A stretch of DNA of 5,040 nt, taken from JBGLNJ01 sp964353405 (GTDB taxonomy: Bacteria > Chloroflexota > Anaerolineae > Fen-1058). Positions within the stretch are counted from its first letter, which is position 1. Each line of letters begins with the position of its first letter. Under the pieces are notes generated by a model that did not search any database, had not been told where the DNA came from, and saw nothing but the letters and a program-made list of their open reading frames with translations. The DNA is taken from contig CAYGWJ010000340.1 of NCBI GenBank assembly GCA_964353405.1, positions 1-5,040 on the forward strand, in the 5' to 3' direction. Made by a program: the position numbers and the translations under genes. Of the stretch, positions 1-4,985 are shown in pieces.

Positions 1-130
1 TGATGAACTCGGCCCGTATACCGGTGCACTCCTGCTCCTGTCGGGGCAAGTCGCGTTTCAGCATGTGTTGCCATTCTTCAAGAGTTTGGATTTCTTGCGG
101 CCAGAGACGACTTGAGTCCTGGTTGCGCAA
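1..130 (-). CDS. Partial hypothetical protein, 5' end only, runs off the left edge
   Basis: The minus strand is open from an in-frame TAA at 136-134 to the window edge, giving at least 43 codons. I do not recognise the protein. What is visible is a charged, probably helical stretch rich in Glu, Gln, Arg and Trp, including the segments LWPQEIQTLEEWQHML and KRDLPRQEQE. That is a more protein-like composition than the Cys/Ser/Arg-rich plus-strand reading of the same bases. The start is uncertain. A TTG at 130-128 gives the longest form but has no clear ribosome binding site. An ATG at 64-62 has a GAAG about 8-10 nt upstream. It would be transcribed away from the nuclease remnant at 262, so 131-261 would be a divergent promoter region. 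The evidence is composition only; the left-hand continuation decides whether it is real. Confidence 0.35.
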   Translation of the reverse strand, partial: MRNQDSSRLWPQEIQTLEEWQHMLKRDLPRQEQECTGIRAEFI

Positions 131-150
131 CGGTTACGCTAGAGCGCGCA

Positions 151-164
151 AAAGTGTACACTTT
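151..164. promoter_or_regulatory. Perfect 14-bp palindrome, candidate operator
   Basis: AAAGTGTACACTTT reads the same on both strands. It lies in the non-coding gap between the leftward partial gene and the truncated nuclease copy. The core TGTACA is the hexamer known from operators of Phd/YefM-type antitoxins, and other dimeric repressors use similar sites. Overlapping TATAAG (164-169, plus strand) and TATAAA (minus strand) could serve as -10 boxes, but no good -35 box is paired with either. A regulatory role is inferred from symmetry and position only. Confidence 0.4.
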
Positions 165-261
165 ATAAGCCACACTCAACGGCTTCCACCTTTGCTTGAG
201 CAAGTGAAGCAAGCAGCACAAAGAGACTATCGCAACCGGTTTGGAGCTGTAGGATGAATAG

Positions 262-414
262 ATGGATGTGAACACATCATTTTCTTTTAACCAATCCAGC
301 CTGCAAGACTATCTTGACTGCTCGCACCGATTTCAGTTGCGTTATGTGTTCGACCAACCCTGGCCTGCCGTTGATCCAGTGCTGTGCCGGGATGCGGCGC
401 ATGACGCGCTCTGA
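262..414 (+). pseudogene. Truncated N-terminal copy of the PD-(D/E)XK nuclease gene
   Basis: An ATG at 262, preceded by AGGA at 251-254, opens a 50-codon frame ending at TGA 412-414. Residues 9-38 align without gaps to residues 9-38 of the nuclease at 1233-2048, with 25 of 30 residues identical, including QSSLQDYLDC and FQLRYV. Homology stops abruptly near base 375, and the last 12 codons match nothing in the full protein. All catalytic residues (His56, Asp120, Asp134, Lys136) and the C-terminal cysteines are missing, so it cannot be a nuclease. Nine of the 15 base differences over this stretch are synonymous, and each of the nine has A or T here but G or C in the full gene. This suggests divergence while still under protein-level selection, followed by truncation. 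A short peptide could still be made because the start and binding site are intact. The homology is clear; the history is inferred. Confidence 0.75.
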
Positions 415-443
415 TTCAACAAAGAAAGGTCACATTTCAGCCT

Positions 444-1208
444 ATGCAACCCCCCAAGAACTATCTCATAGACATGGACGGTGTGCTCGTCAGCGGGCGC
501 ACCATCATCCCCGGCGCCGACCAGTTTCTCGAACGGCTCAAAGCACGCGGGGCAAAATACCTGGTGCTGACCAATAACCCGGTCTACACGCCGGGGGATC
601 TGGCCCACCGGCTGCAGACAACCGGCCTGGACATCCCGGCCGAGCGCCTCTTCACCTCCGCTATGGCGACCGCCCGTTTCCTGCAGGCGCAAAAGCCTGA
701 CGGGGTAGCCTTTGTGATCGGCGAGAGCGGGCTGACCGAAGCCATCCACGGTGTAGGCTATGTCATCACCGATGACCATCCCGATTATGTTGTGCTCGGC
801 GAAACCTACAGCTACAACCTGGCCCAGATCACCAAAGGCATCCGGCTGATCGCCGAGGGTGCACACTTTATTGCCACCAACCCTGACCCCAACGGGCCAT
901 CAGAAAAGGGCCTGGTGCCAGCCTGCGGCGCGATGGCGGCTCTCATCGAAAGGGCCACTGGCACAAGCCCCTTTTTCGTCGGCAAACCTAACCCGTTGAT
1001 GATGCGCACGGCCATCAACTACCTGGGCGTCCACTCGGAAGACACGGTGATGATCGGCGACCGGATGGATACCGATATTGTCGCCGGGGTGGAGAGCGGG
1101 ATGGAGACTGTTTTGGTCTTGAGCGGCGTCACACACCGCGAAGCGGTGAGCCGCTATCCTTACCAGCCCACACACGTTGTAGAATCGGTCGCTGAAATTG
1201 AGCCATGA
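444..1208 (+). CDS. HAD-IIA family (NagD-like) phosphatase
   Basis: This encodes a 254-residue cytoplasmic HAD-superfamily hydrolase of subfamily IIA, the group of E. coli NagD (a nucleotide phosphatase), AraL and 4-nitrophenyl phosphatases. All four HAD motifs are present. Motif I is DMDGV (residues 10-14), with Asp10 the expected nucleophile and Asp12 the acid/base. Motif II is LTNN (42-45), motif III is Lys181 in VGKPNP, and motif IV is GDRMDTD (205-211), which supplies Mg2+ ligands. The region between motifs II and III, about residues 65-175, is the C2-type cap and includes ATNPDPNGP (144-152), typical of the family. Length is normal and no membrane segment or signal is seen. An AAAGG at 425-429 lies about 14 nt before the ATG, a rather long spacing. 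The nuclease gene follows after 24 bp on the same strand, so the two are probably cotranscribed. The physiological substrate cannot be told from sequence. Family assignment is firm. Confidence 0.93.
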   Translation: MQPPKNYLIDMDGVLVSGRTIIPGADQFLERLKARGAKYLVLTNNPVYTPGDLAHRLQTTGLDIPAERLFTSAMATARFLQAQKPDGVAFVIGESGLTEAIHGVGYVITDDHPDYVVLGETYSYNLAQITKGIRLIAEGAHFIATNPDPNGPSEKGLVPACGAMAALIERATGTSPFFVGKPNPLMMRTAINYLGVHSEDTVMIGDRMDTDIVAGVESGMETVLVLSGVTHREAVSRYPYQPTHVVESVAEIEP

Positions 1209-1232
1209 GTCTCCACCGGGGAAGTGTAACGC

Positions 1233-2048
1233 ATGAGCTTGCCTGAGCGATTCCAATTCACCCAATCCAGCCTGCAAGACTATCTGGACTGCCCACGCCG
1301 GTTCCAGTTGCGCTACGTGCTCGACCAGCCCTGGCCCGCCGTGGAAAGTGAGCCACTCATCGAGCGCGAGCATCTGGCCGAACTGGGCCGCCGCTTTCAC
1401 CAGATGGCGCAGCGTCATACGGTGGGCGTGCCCGTCGAGCAAATCACGGCGTCCGCGCAAGACGCGGAACTGGCCAGGTGGTGGCGGAACTATCTCTACG
1501 TTCCGCCGAAGGATTTGCCGTCGGCGCTGCGGCGGGCAGAGATGACGCTCACCACACCGCTCGGCGAACACCGGCTGTCTGCCAAGTATGACCTGGTCGC
1601 GCTCGAGCCGGGCCGCCGCGCTGTGATCGTGGATTGGAAGACCGAGCGCAAGCGCCCGACCCGCGCGCAGCTTGCCGCGCGGATGCAGACGCGCGTGTAT
1701 CGCTATGTGTTGGTCGAAGCGGGAGCTGCGCTTAATGGCGGGCACCCCATCGAGCCGGAGCAAGTCTCTTTGGTGTATTGGTTCGCGGAATTTCCTGCCG
1801 AGCTAGAGGTGCTGCCTTACGATTCGACACAGCATGCAGAGGATGCCGCGTTGCTCACCCGCCTCGCGGACGAAATCGCCGCGTGCACGGAGGCCGAGTG
1901 GCCCAAGACGAACGAAGACATGCGCTGCAAATACTGCACGTACCGATCACTGTGCGACCGGGGCGTCGCCGCCGGCACAGGCGACGAAGGCGACGTGGAA
2001 CTCGACCTGGAAATTGAACTCGCCGAAGTTGAAGAGATAGTTTATTGA
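1233..2048 (+). CDS. Stand-alone PD-(D/E)XK (RecB/Cas4-like) nuclease with predicted 4Fe-4S cluster
   Basis: This encodes 271 residues of the PDDEXK_1 (RecB/AddB C-terminal/Cas4-like) nuclease fold. The N-terminal QSSLQDYLDCPRRF (11-24) holds Cys20, and His56 sits in GRRFHQM. The active site reads Asp120 (SAKYD), Asp134-X-Lys136 (VIVDWKTE), then the Gln152-XXX-Tyr156 helix. Cys20 together with Cys232, Cys235 and Cys241 (CKYCTYRSLC) matches the one-plus-three cysteine arrangement that binds a 4Fe-4S cluster in AddB and Cas4. No helicase domain is present. After Cys241 comes a Gly/Ala linker and a strongly acidic tail (about residues 251-268). A GGGGAAG at 1218-1224, 8 nt before the ATG, fixes the start. 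A DNA-end processing or repair role is inferred from the fold. No cas gene, CRISPR repeat or recB/addA partner is seen nearby. A truncated relative lies at 262-414. It ends 6 bp before the convergent DUF218 gene. Confidence 0.9.
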   Translation: MSLPERFQFTQSSLQDYLDCPRRFQLRYVLDQPWPAVESEPLIEREHLAELGRRFHQMAQRHTVGVPVEQITASAQDAELARWWRNYLYVPPKDLPSALRRAEMTLTTPLGEHRLSAKYDLVALEPGRRAVIVDWKTERKRPTRAQLAARMQTRVYRYVLVEAGAALNGGHPIEPEQVSLVYWFAEFPAELEVLPYDSTQHAEDAALLTRLADEIAACTEAEWPKTNEDMRCKYCTYRSLCDRGVAAGTGDEGDVELDLEIELAEVEEIVY

Positions 2049-2054
2049 GATGGC

Positions 2055-2606
2055 TCACACCCATCCCACCAGCTTGCTGTAAATCATCGCGGCGACCTCG
2101 TAGCAGAAAATGGTGAATCGCGAGTGCGTTTGGAGCCACTTGTATCCGTAAGCGGGCTCACCTTTTGAATACACCGAAAGCCAGTAGAAATCTCCCCAAC
2201 CCAATTTCCTCGCCGTCGCTACGGCGCGTCTCGTATACAGATCTAGTGTGACCAGCGTGGGCCGCTGCAAGCCTTTTTGCTCGATTAGATCCATCGAGTA
2301 GCGCAAATTCTCATGCGTGTTGCGCGAACGATCTTCTTTCACGAGATTTTGGCGGGGAATTCCCAGGCGAGCGGCATACTCGACCATCACTTCCGCATTC
2401 GTCACGCCTAGCCACTGGTTGTCGCCCGTGGACATGATGAGCCTGGCGCGCGGGAATTTCTTCCACCACTCGTAGGCCAGCTCAATCTGTGCGATGGTGG
2501 GTCGGGTGGGCCGGGAGCGATCCCGCAGGGCGTAAGAGGGAATGACAAAACAATCCGGGTCAGGCGGTGGGTTATCGGGTATGGTCCAGAGCTTTTGTAT
2601 CCCCAT
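2055..2606 (-). CDS. DUF218 domain protein (YdcF/SanA/ElyC family)
   Basis: The 183 residues are almost entirely one DUF218 domain, the fold found in E. coli YdcF, SanA and ElyC. SanA and ElyC are linked to envelope integrity, but the biochemical activity of the family is poorly defined. Visible landmarks are FVIPSYAL (20-27, first strand), LIMSTGDN (56-63, phosphate-loop-like turn), the hallmark EDRSRNTHEN (91-100), and TLVTLDLYTRRA (117-128). In that last motif the His usual before the RA pair appears to be Tyr124. The C-terminal helix (about 165-180) is mildly hydrophobic. Unlike ElyC and SanA, this frame has no N-terminal membrane anchor or signal peptide. The ATG at 2606 is supported by AGGA five nt upstream. 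It starts 35 nt inside the upstream hydrophobic ORF, so the two may be coupled or may once have been one membrane-anchored protein. Its stop faces the nuclease stop across 6 bp. Confidence 0.85.
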   Translation of the reverse strand: MGIQKLWTIPDNPPPDPDCFVIPSYALRDRSRPTRPTIAQIELAYEWWKKFPRARLIMSTGDNQWLGVTNAEVMVEYAARLGIPRQNLVKEDRSRNTHENLRYSMDLIEQKGLQRPTLVTLDLYTRRAVATARKLGWGDFYWLSVYSKGEPAYGYKWLQTHSRFTIFCYEVAAMIYSKLVGWV

Positions 2607-2880
2607 ACCGTTCCTGTGGCACGTCCTGCAGCGCGCCGACCGTGATGAGCAGTCCAGGCCCGATGCTCCATGGGGCCGACATCGTCAGCAGCAAGGCGTA
2701 TCCGGCTTTGCTGCCAGAGCCAACATAGCGCGACAGGCCGAGAGGTTGCGGAATCAAGCGATTGAGCCACTCCGTCGTCGGATCGAGGCAGTTCGTCCAC
2801 ACAGACAGGATGGCTGTGGCAAGGATGATGCCAGGGAGAGCCGAGTCTGTTATGGAAGCGCGAAGCAAAGGCGCGGTCAC
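2572..2880 (-). CDS. Small hydrophobic protein of unknown function, overlapping vapC and the DUF218 gene
   Basis: This is a 102-residue frame from a GTG at 2880. I do not recognise it. Two hydrophobic segments are visible: about residues 15-28 (ALPGIILATAILSV) and about 60-85 (AGYALLLT to LLITVGAL). They are separated by a polar region containing LDPTTEWLN and PQPLGLSRY, so a small two-pass membrane protein is possible. The GTG overlaps the vapC stop by four bases (GTGA), a layout typical of translational coupling, and the 3' end overlaps the start of the DUF218 gene by 35 nt. Codon choice looks ordinary for this DNA. Alternatively it is the membrane-anchor part of an ElyC-like DUF218 protein separated by a frameshift, since the two hydrophobic segments sit just where such an anchor would be. 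Without it, 2607-2876 would be an unexplained 270-bp gap. Confidence 0.5.
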   Translation of the reverse strand: MTAPLLRASITDSALPGIILATAILSVWTNCLDPTTEWLNRLIPQPLGLSRYVGSGSKAGYALLLTMSAPWSIGPGLLITVGALQDVPQERYGDTKALDHTR

Positions 2881-3302
2881 GACTTGAGCAAGCGGATGAA
2901 TCCAGCCTGCTCGAAATGACGATCAGTTGTCAACGCTTGAGTAATGCCACGTTCGTTCATGATCACAAAGCTGGTGGCATCCACCAACGACCAATCTTTA
3001 TCGGGGTGAGCTTTTAGCAGTGCCCAAGCCTCCTCATCGAAATCAGGACCAACGTGGAGGACCTCCACATAGGGAGCGGACCTGATCGTGTCAATGTAAC
3101 GGAACTGTTGCGCTCGCGCCACACGCAAAGGACTGGTCAACAAAGCGACTAACTCGGTCAAAATATAGTTGGTGGTGACCATCACGGCGCCCGGTTTGAA
3201 CCATTCGTCAAACCAGGCTCGCGCGGTGAGATGATGCTTTTCTGTCTGCACAAACAGGCAAGCCCAGCCTGCTGTGTCAATCAAGACCTGGTTATTCGCC
3301 AT
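2877..3302 (-). CDS. vapC: VapC-like PIN-domain ribonuclease toxin
   Basis: This 141-residue single-domain PIN protein is the toxin of a type II VapBC module. VapC toxins are Mg2+-dependent ribonucleases that typically cut tRNA or rRNA and stop growth when free of antitoxin. The acidic active site is intact: Asp9 in VLIDTAGW, Glu50 in ILTELVALL, Asp108 in WSLVDATSF (with Asp103 close by), and Asp127 in LTTDRHFEQAGF. Length matches the family. The ATG at 3302 lies inside the antitoxin gene (11-nt overlap) with a weak GAGAA about 8 nt upstream, so translation is probably coupled to vapB. Its TGA overlaps the GTG of the next ORF. Regulation is expected through the VapBC complex binding the promoter upstream of vapB. 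The RNA target cannot be predicted. Assignment as a PIN toxin is strong given the adjacent antitoxin. Confidence 0.92.
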   Translation of the reverse strand: MANNQVLIDTAGWACLFVQTEKHHLTARAWFDEWFKPGAVMVTTNYILTELVALLTSPLRVARAQQFRYIDTIRSAPYVEVLHVGPDFDEEAWALLKAHPDKDWSLVDATSFVIMNERGITQALTTDRHFEQAGFIRLLKS

Positions 3303-3549
3303 CGCGCAGTTCTCGAAACAACGACTGGCTGATGTAGCGGTCGTGCTGTTCGGCTACATTGGCAACGTCGGCTTGAATTGTCCCGAATAGCTTTATCAGC
3401 GGGTCTTGTTCGGCGGATTGCACGCGGCGAACAGCCTCGTCCAGCCACTGTGCGGCGAGTTTGTCCGGCGTCTGTCCGTGTTTGACCGCCTCTGAACGAA
3501 TCGCCTCGTATAGGTTTTCTGGCACTTGCAGCACAATGGTGTGGCCCAT
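3292..3549 (-). CDS. vapB: VapB-like antitoxin, probable ribbon-helix-helix
   Basis: This is an 85-residue protein directly upstream of and overlapping vapC, the classic antitoxin position. Residues 3-9 (HTIVLQV) form a probable DNA-contacting strand. Residues 11-25 (from ENLYEAIRSE) and 27-43 (TPDKLAAQWLDEAVRR) form two helices, the ribbon-helix-helix pattern of MetJ/Arc-type antitoxins. The polar C-terminal half (48-85) is the part that usually wraps and blocks the toxin. I chose the ATG at 3549 because a strong AAGGGAG at 3566-3560 sits 10 nt upstream of it. A longer form from an ATG at 3573 would place that site inside the coding region. The fold is predicted from the residue pattern, without a recognised family signature, so an AbrB-type or orphan antitoxin class is less likely but possible. 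It should repress its own promoter with VapC as corepressor. Confidence 0.83.
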   Translation of the reverse strand: MGHTIVLQVPENLYEAIRSEAVKHGQTPDKLAAQWLDEAVRRVQSAEQDPLIKLFGTIQADVANVAEQHDRYISQSLFRELRDGE

Positions 3550-3591
3550 GCTTGTTTTCTCCCTTATGACCAACTCGAATGGCCTGTGACA

Positions 3592-3620
3592 ATTCTACCA
3601 CATTTTGAACAGCGAATTGA
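3592..3620 (-). promoter_or_regulatory. Candidate vapBC promoter abutting the tandem array
   Basis: On the minus strand TAGAAT (3597-3592) is a good -10 box, 43 nt upstream of the vapB ATG, leaving a leader of about 36 nt that contains the AAGGGAG binding site. At 17-18 nt spacing the -35 position falls at 3621-3615, inside the first units of the tandem array, and reads TCAATT or TTCAAT, a weak match. A second candidate, TTGTCA (3592-3587) with CATAAG (3568-3563), is less likely because transcription would start beyond the ribosome binding site. A loose TGTG/CACA inverted repeat at 3585-3602 overlaps the -10 and could be an operator. Confidence 0.35.
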
Positions 3621-3760
3621 ACAGCGAATTGAACAGCGAATTGAACAGCGAATTGAACAGCGAATTGAACAGCGAATTGAACAGCGAATTGAACAGCGAA
3701 TTGAACAGCGAATTGAACAGCGAATTGAACAGCGAATTGAACAGCAAATTGAACAGCGAA
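3605..3760. repeat. Minisatellite: 13 tandem copies of a 12-bp unit
   Basis: The unit TTGAACAGCGAA is repeated head to tail 13 times (156 bp). Twelve copies are identical; the twelfth (3737-3748) has one change, AGCAAA for AGCGAA. Because 12 is a multiple of three and no unit contains a stop in several frames, spurious repeat peptides such as LNSE, EQRI or FAVQ can be read through it, but none joins a supported gene. It lies between the prenyl synthase stop and the vapB promoter. The near-perfect copies indicate recent expansion, so copy number is likely to vary between strains. Confidence 0.97.
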
Positions 3761-3812
3761 AAGCCCACCACCCATGGCAAGGTGAAGAGCAGACCTGGCA
3801 GATGAGAGTCCA

Positions 3813-4823
3813 TTATGCCGCTCGTCCCAATAAACTCTCCGCCAACTCGAATAACGCCTGGCTCGCATCGCCGGATGCACCGCTGGCGTGCAACCCTTCC
3901 ATCGCGCGCTCGTGATGCTCGCGCGCGGCCTGCCCGGCAAACGTCCGCGCGCCGACGGCGTCCATCTCCGCGATGGCGGCGGGCACATCCACCTCACGCG
4001 CGGCGTAGAGCGTGCGCAGTTTTTCGCTGCGTTCCAGCGCGTAAACGGCGGGCAGTGATTTCTTGCGCGTGGCGACATCGCTTTCCGCCGACTTGCCCGT
4101 GAGCGCCTCGTGGCCCCAGATGCCCAAGACGTCATCTTCTATCTGGAACGCCAGACCCAGCTCTCGCCCGAAGGTCTCATAGTGCGCGACGGTGTTCGCG
4201 TCGCGTCCGGCCAATATCGCGCCCATGGCGGCAGAGGCGCCGATGAGGGCCGCCGTCTTGCCCGAGATCATGTGCAGGTACTCGTCCACGCTCACCCGCT
4301 CGCGTGACTCGAAAGCGATGTCGAGGTATTGCCCATATGTCAACGAGAGGCAGGCGTGGTCGAACACCTCTCGCACATCCATCAGGCGGTCGCCTGGCAC
4401 ACCGCGGCGGCGCAGGCGATCCATCGCCAGGTGCGCAAGGGTGAACATACCATCGCCGGAATTGATCGCCTGTGGCACACCCCACAGGGCCCACACCGAA
4501 GGTCGCCCGCGCCGCGTGGGGCTGTGGTCTTCAATGTCGTCGTGGATGAGTGAAAAGTTGTGCAGCAGCTCGACGCCTGCGGCCGCGGGAACGGCTTGCG
4601 CTGGATCGCCTTGCGCGGCCTGGCACGCGAGGACACACAGCATCGGGCGGATGCGTTTGCCAGCGTTGACCTGTGCCGGCATGAAATGTTCGTCAGCCCA
4701 GCCCAGGTGATAGGCAAGCATCCCGTAATAGCCGCTCAGCGCGGAATCGGGCGACGACAGACACGCGCGCAGCTCGGTTTCGATTTGAGGAATATAGTGG
4801 GCGAACCATTCTTGGAGGTTCAT
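3813..4823 (-). CDS. Short-chain trans-prenyl diphosphate synthase (GGPP/FPP synthase type)
   Basis: This 336-residue polyprenyl synthetase condenses allylic diphosphates with isopentenyl diphosphate, feeding carotenoid, quinone or other isoprenoid lipid synthesis in the cytoplasm. GKRIRP (55-60) binds substrate. The first Asp-rich motif is DDIED (95-99) in LIHDDIEDHSPTRRGRPS, and GKT (188-190) precedes the second Asp-rich motif QIEDDVLGIWG (227-237), followed by RKKSLP (253-258). Phe90 lies five residues before the first motif, Ser91 is at -4, and there is no two-residue insertion. That is the pattern of type I (archaeal-style) GGPP synthases, so C20 product is favoured, though FPP cannot be excluded. 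The second motif ends in Gly (DDVLG) instead of the textbook Asp, a form I also associate with actinobacterial-type enzymes. ATG at 4823 is preferred over an in-frame TTG at 4853, which lacks a binding site; a weak GAGAAACGG lies upstream of the ATG. No other isoprenoid gene is in view. Confidence 0.92.
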   Translation of the reverse strand: MNLQEWFAHYIPQIETELRACLSSPDSALSGYYGMLAYHLGWADEHFMPAQVNAGKRIRPMLCVLACQAAQGDPAQAVPAAAGVELLHNFSLIHDDIEDHSPTRRGRPSVWALWGVPQAINSGDGMFTLAHLAMDRLRRRGVPGDRLMDVREVFDHACLSLTYGQYLDIAFESRERVSVDEYLHMISGKTAALIGASAAMGAILAGRDANTVAHYETFGRELGLAFQIEDDVLGIWGHEALTGKSAESDVATRKKSLPAVYALERSEKLRTLYAAREVDVPAAIAEMDAVGARTFAGQAAREHHERAMEGLHASGASGDASQALFELAESLLGRAA

Positions 4824-4857
4824 GGCGCAAACCGTTTCTCTACGAACACACAAGGCC

Positions 4858-4985
4858 CTAGGAGAGTGATGAAAAACCCCCTCTTTCGCCGCAGAGAACG
4901 CAAAGAGCGCAGAGAAAACCTAATAAAACTCGGCGTCCTCAGCGACCTCGGCGGTAAAAAGATGGCTTTTTCAGCAGTCTCCTAG
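4858..4985. mobile_element. 128-bp MITE-like palindromic element
   Basis: The segment is built symmetrically: 22-bp outer arms (4858-4879 and 4964-4985), 9-bp spacers, 26-bp inner arms (4889-4914 and 4929-4954) and a 14-base A-rich loop. The outer arms are inverted repeats matching at 19 of 22 positions, and both ends are CTAG. The inner arms pair at 18 of 26 positions and each consists of three degenerate 9-bp repeats: CGCAGAGAA, CGCAAAGAG, CGCAGAGAA on the left, and CTCGGCGTC, CTCAGCGAC, CTCGGCGGT on the right. There is no coding frame, so any mobility would need a transposase acting in trans. Similar CGCAGAG-type dispersed repeats are familiar from Chloroflexota and planctomycete genomes (recollection, not searched). 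It ends 34 bp before the prenyl synthase start codon, so it may carry or displace that gene's promoter. Confidence 0.7.

Noticed and set aside
3..257. Plus-strand 84-codon frame at the left edge
   Set aside because: The Cys/Ser/Arg-rich composition is not protein-like, and the opposite strand reads better over 1-130.
900..1763. Long 287-codon open frame on the minus strand opposite the HAD and nuclease genes
   Set aside because: It lies antisense to two genes with clear catalytic motifs. Its His/Arg/Ala/Leu-rich composition is what GC-rich DNA gives in a shadow frame.
1233..2048. Cas4 of a CRISPR-Cas system
   Set aside because: The cysteine and nuclease pattern is shared by AddB and many stand-alone RecB-like nucleases, and no cas gene or CRISPR repeat is present in the window.
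2408..2800. 130-codon minus-strand frame over the DUF218/small ORF region
   Set aside because: It is a third frame with a Pro/Ser/Arg-rich sequence and no recognisable motif, overlapping two better candidates.
3585..3602. CRP/FNR-like TGTG-N10-CACA site
   Set aside because: Only the outer tetramers and one inner pair match, so it is mentioned only as a possible operator in the vapBC promoter entry.
3605..3760. CRISPR array
   Set aside because: The units are contiguous 12-mers without spacers, so this is a minisatellite.
3761..3812. Intrinsic terminator after the prenyl synthase
   Set aside because: On the minus strand the GC-rich GCCATGGGTGGTGGGC followed by TTTT has only a 3-4 bp possible stem, which is not enough to call.
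3526..3915. Plus-strand frame encoding an EQRI repeat, resembling a coiled-coil protein
   Set aside because: The repeat peptide is a by-product of the 12-bp unit. The flanks are antisense to vapB and the prenyl synthase and show no coding character.
3281..4135. Minus-strand 284-codon frame linking part of the prenyl synthase region, a FAVQ repeat peptide and the vapB region
   Set aside because: It is a different frame from all supported genes and stays open only because the 12-bp repeat has no stops.
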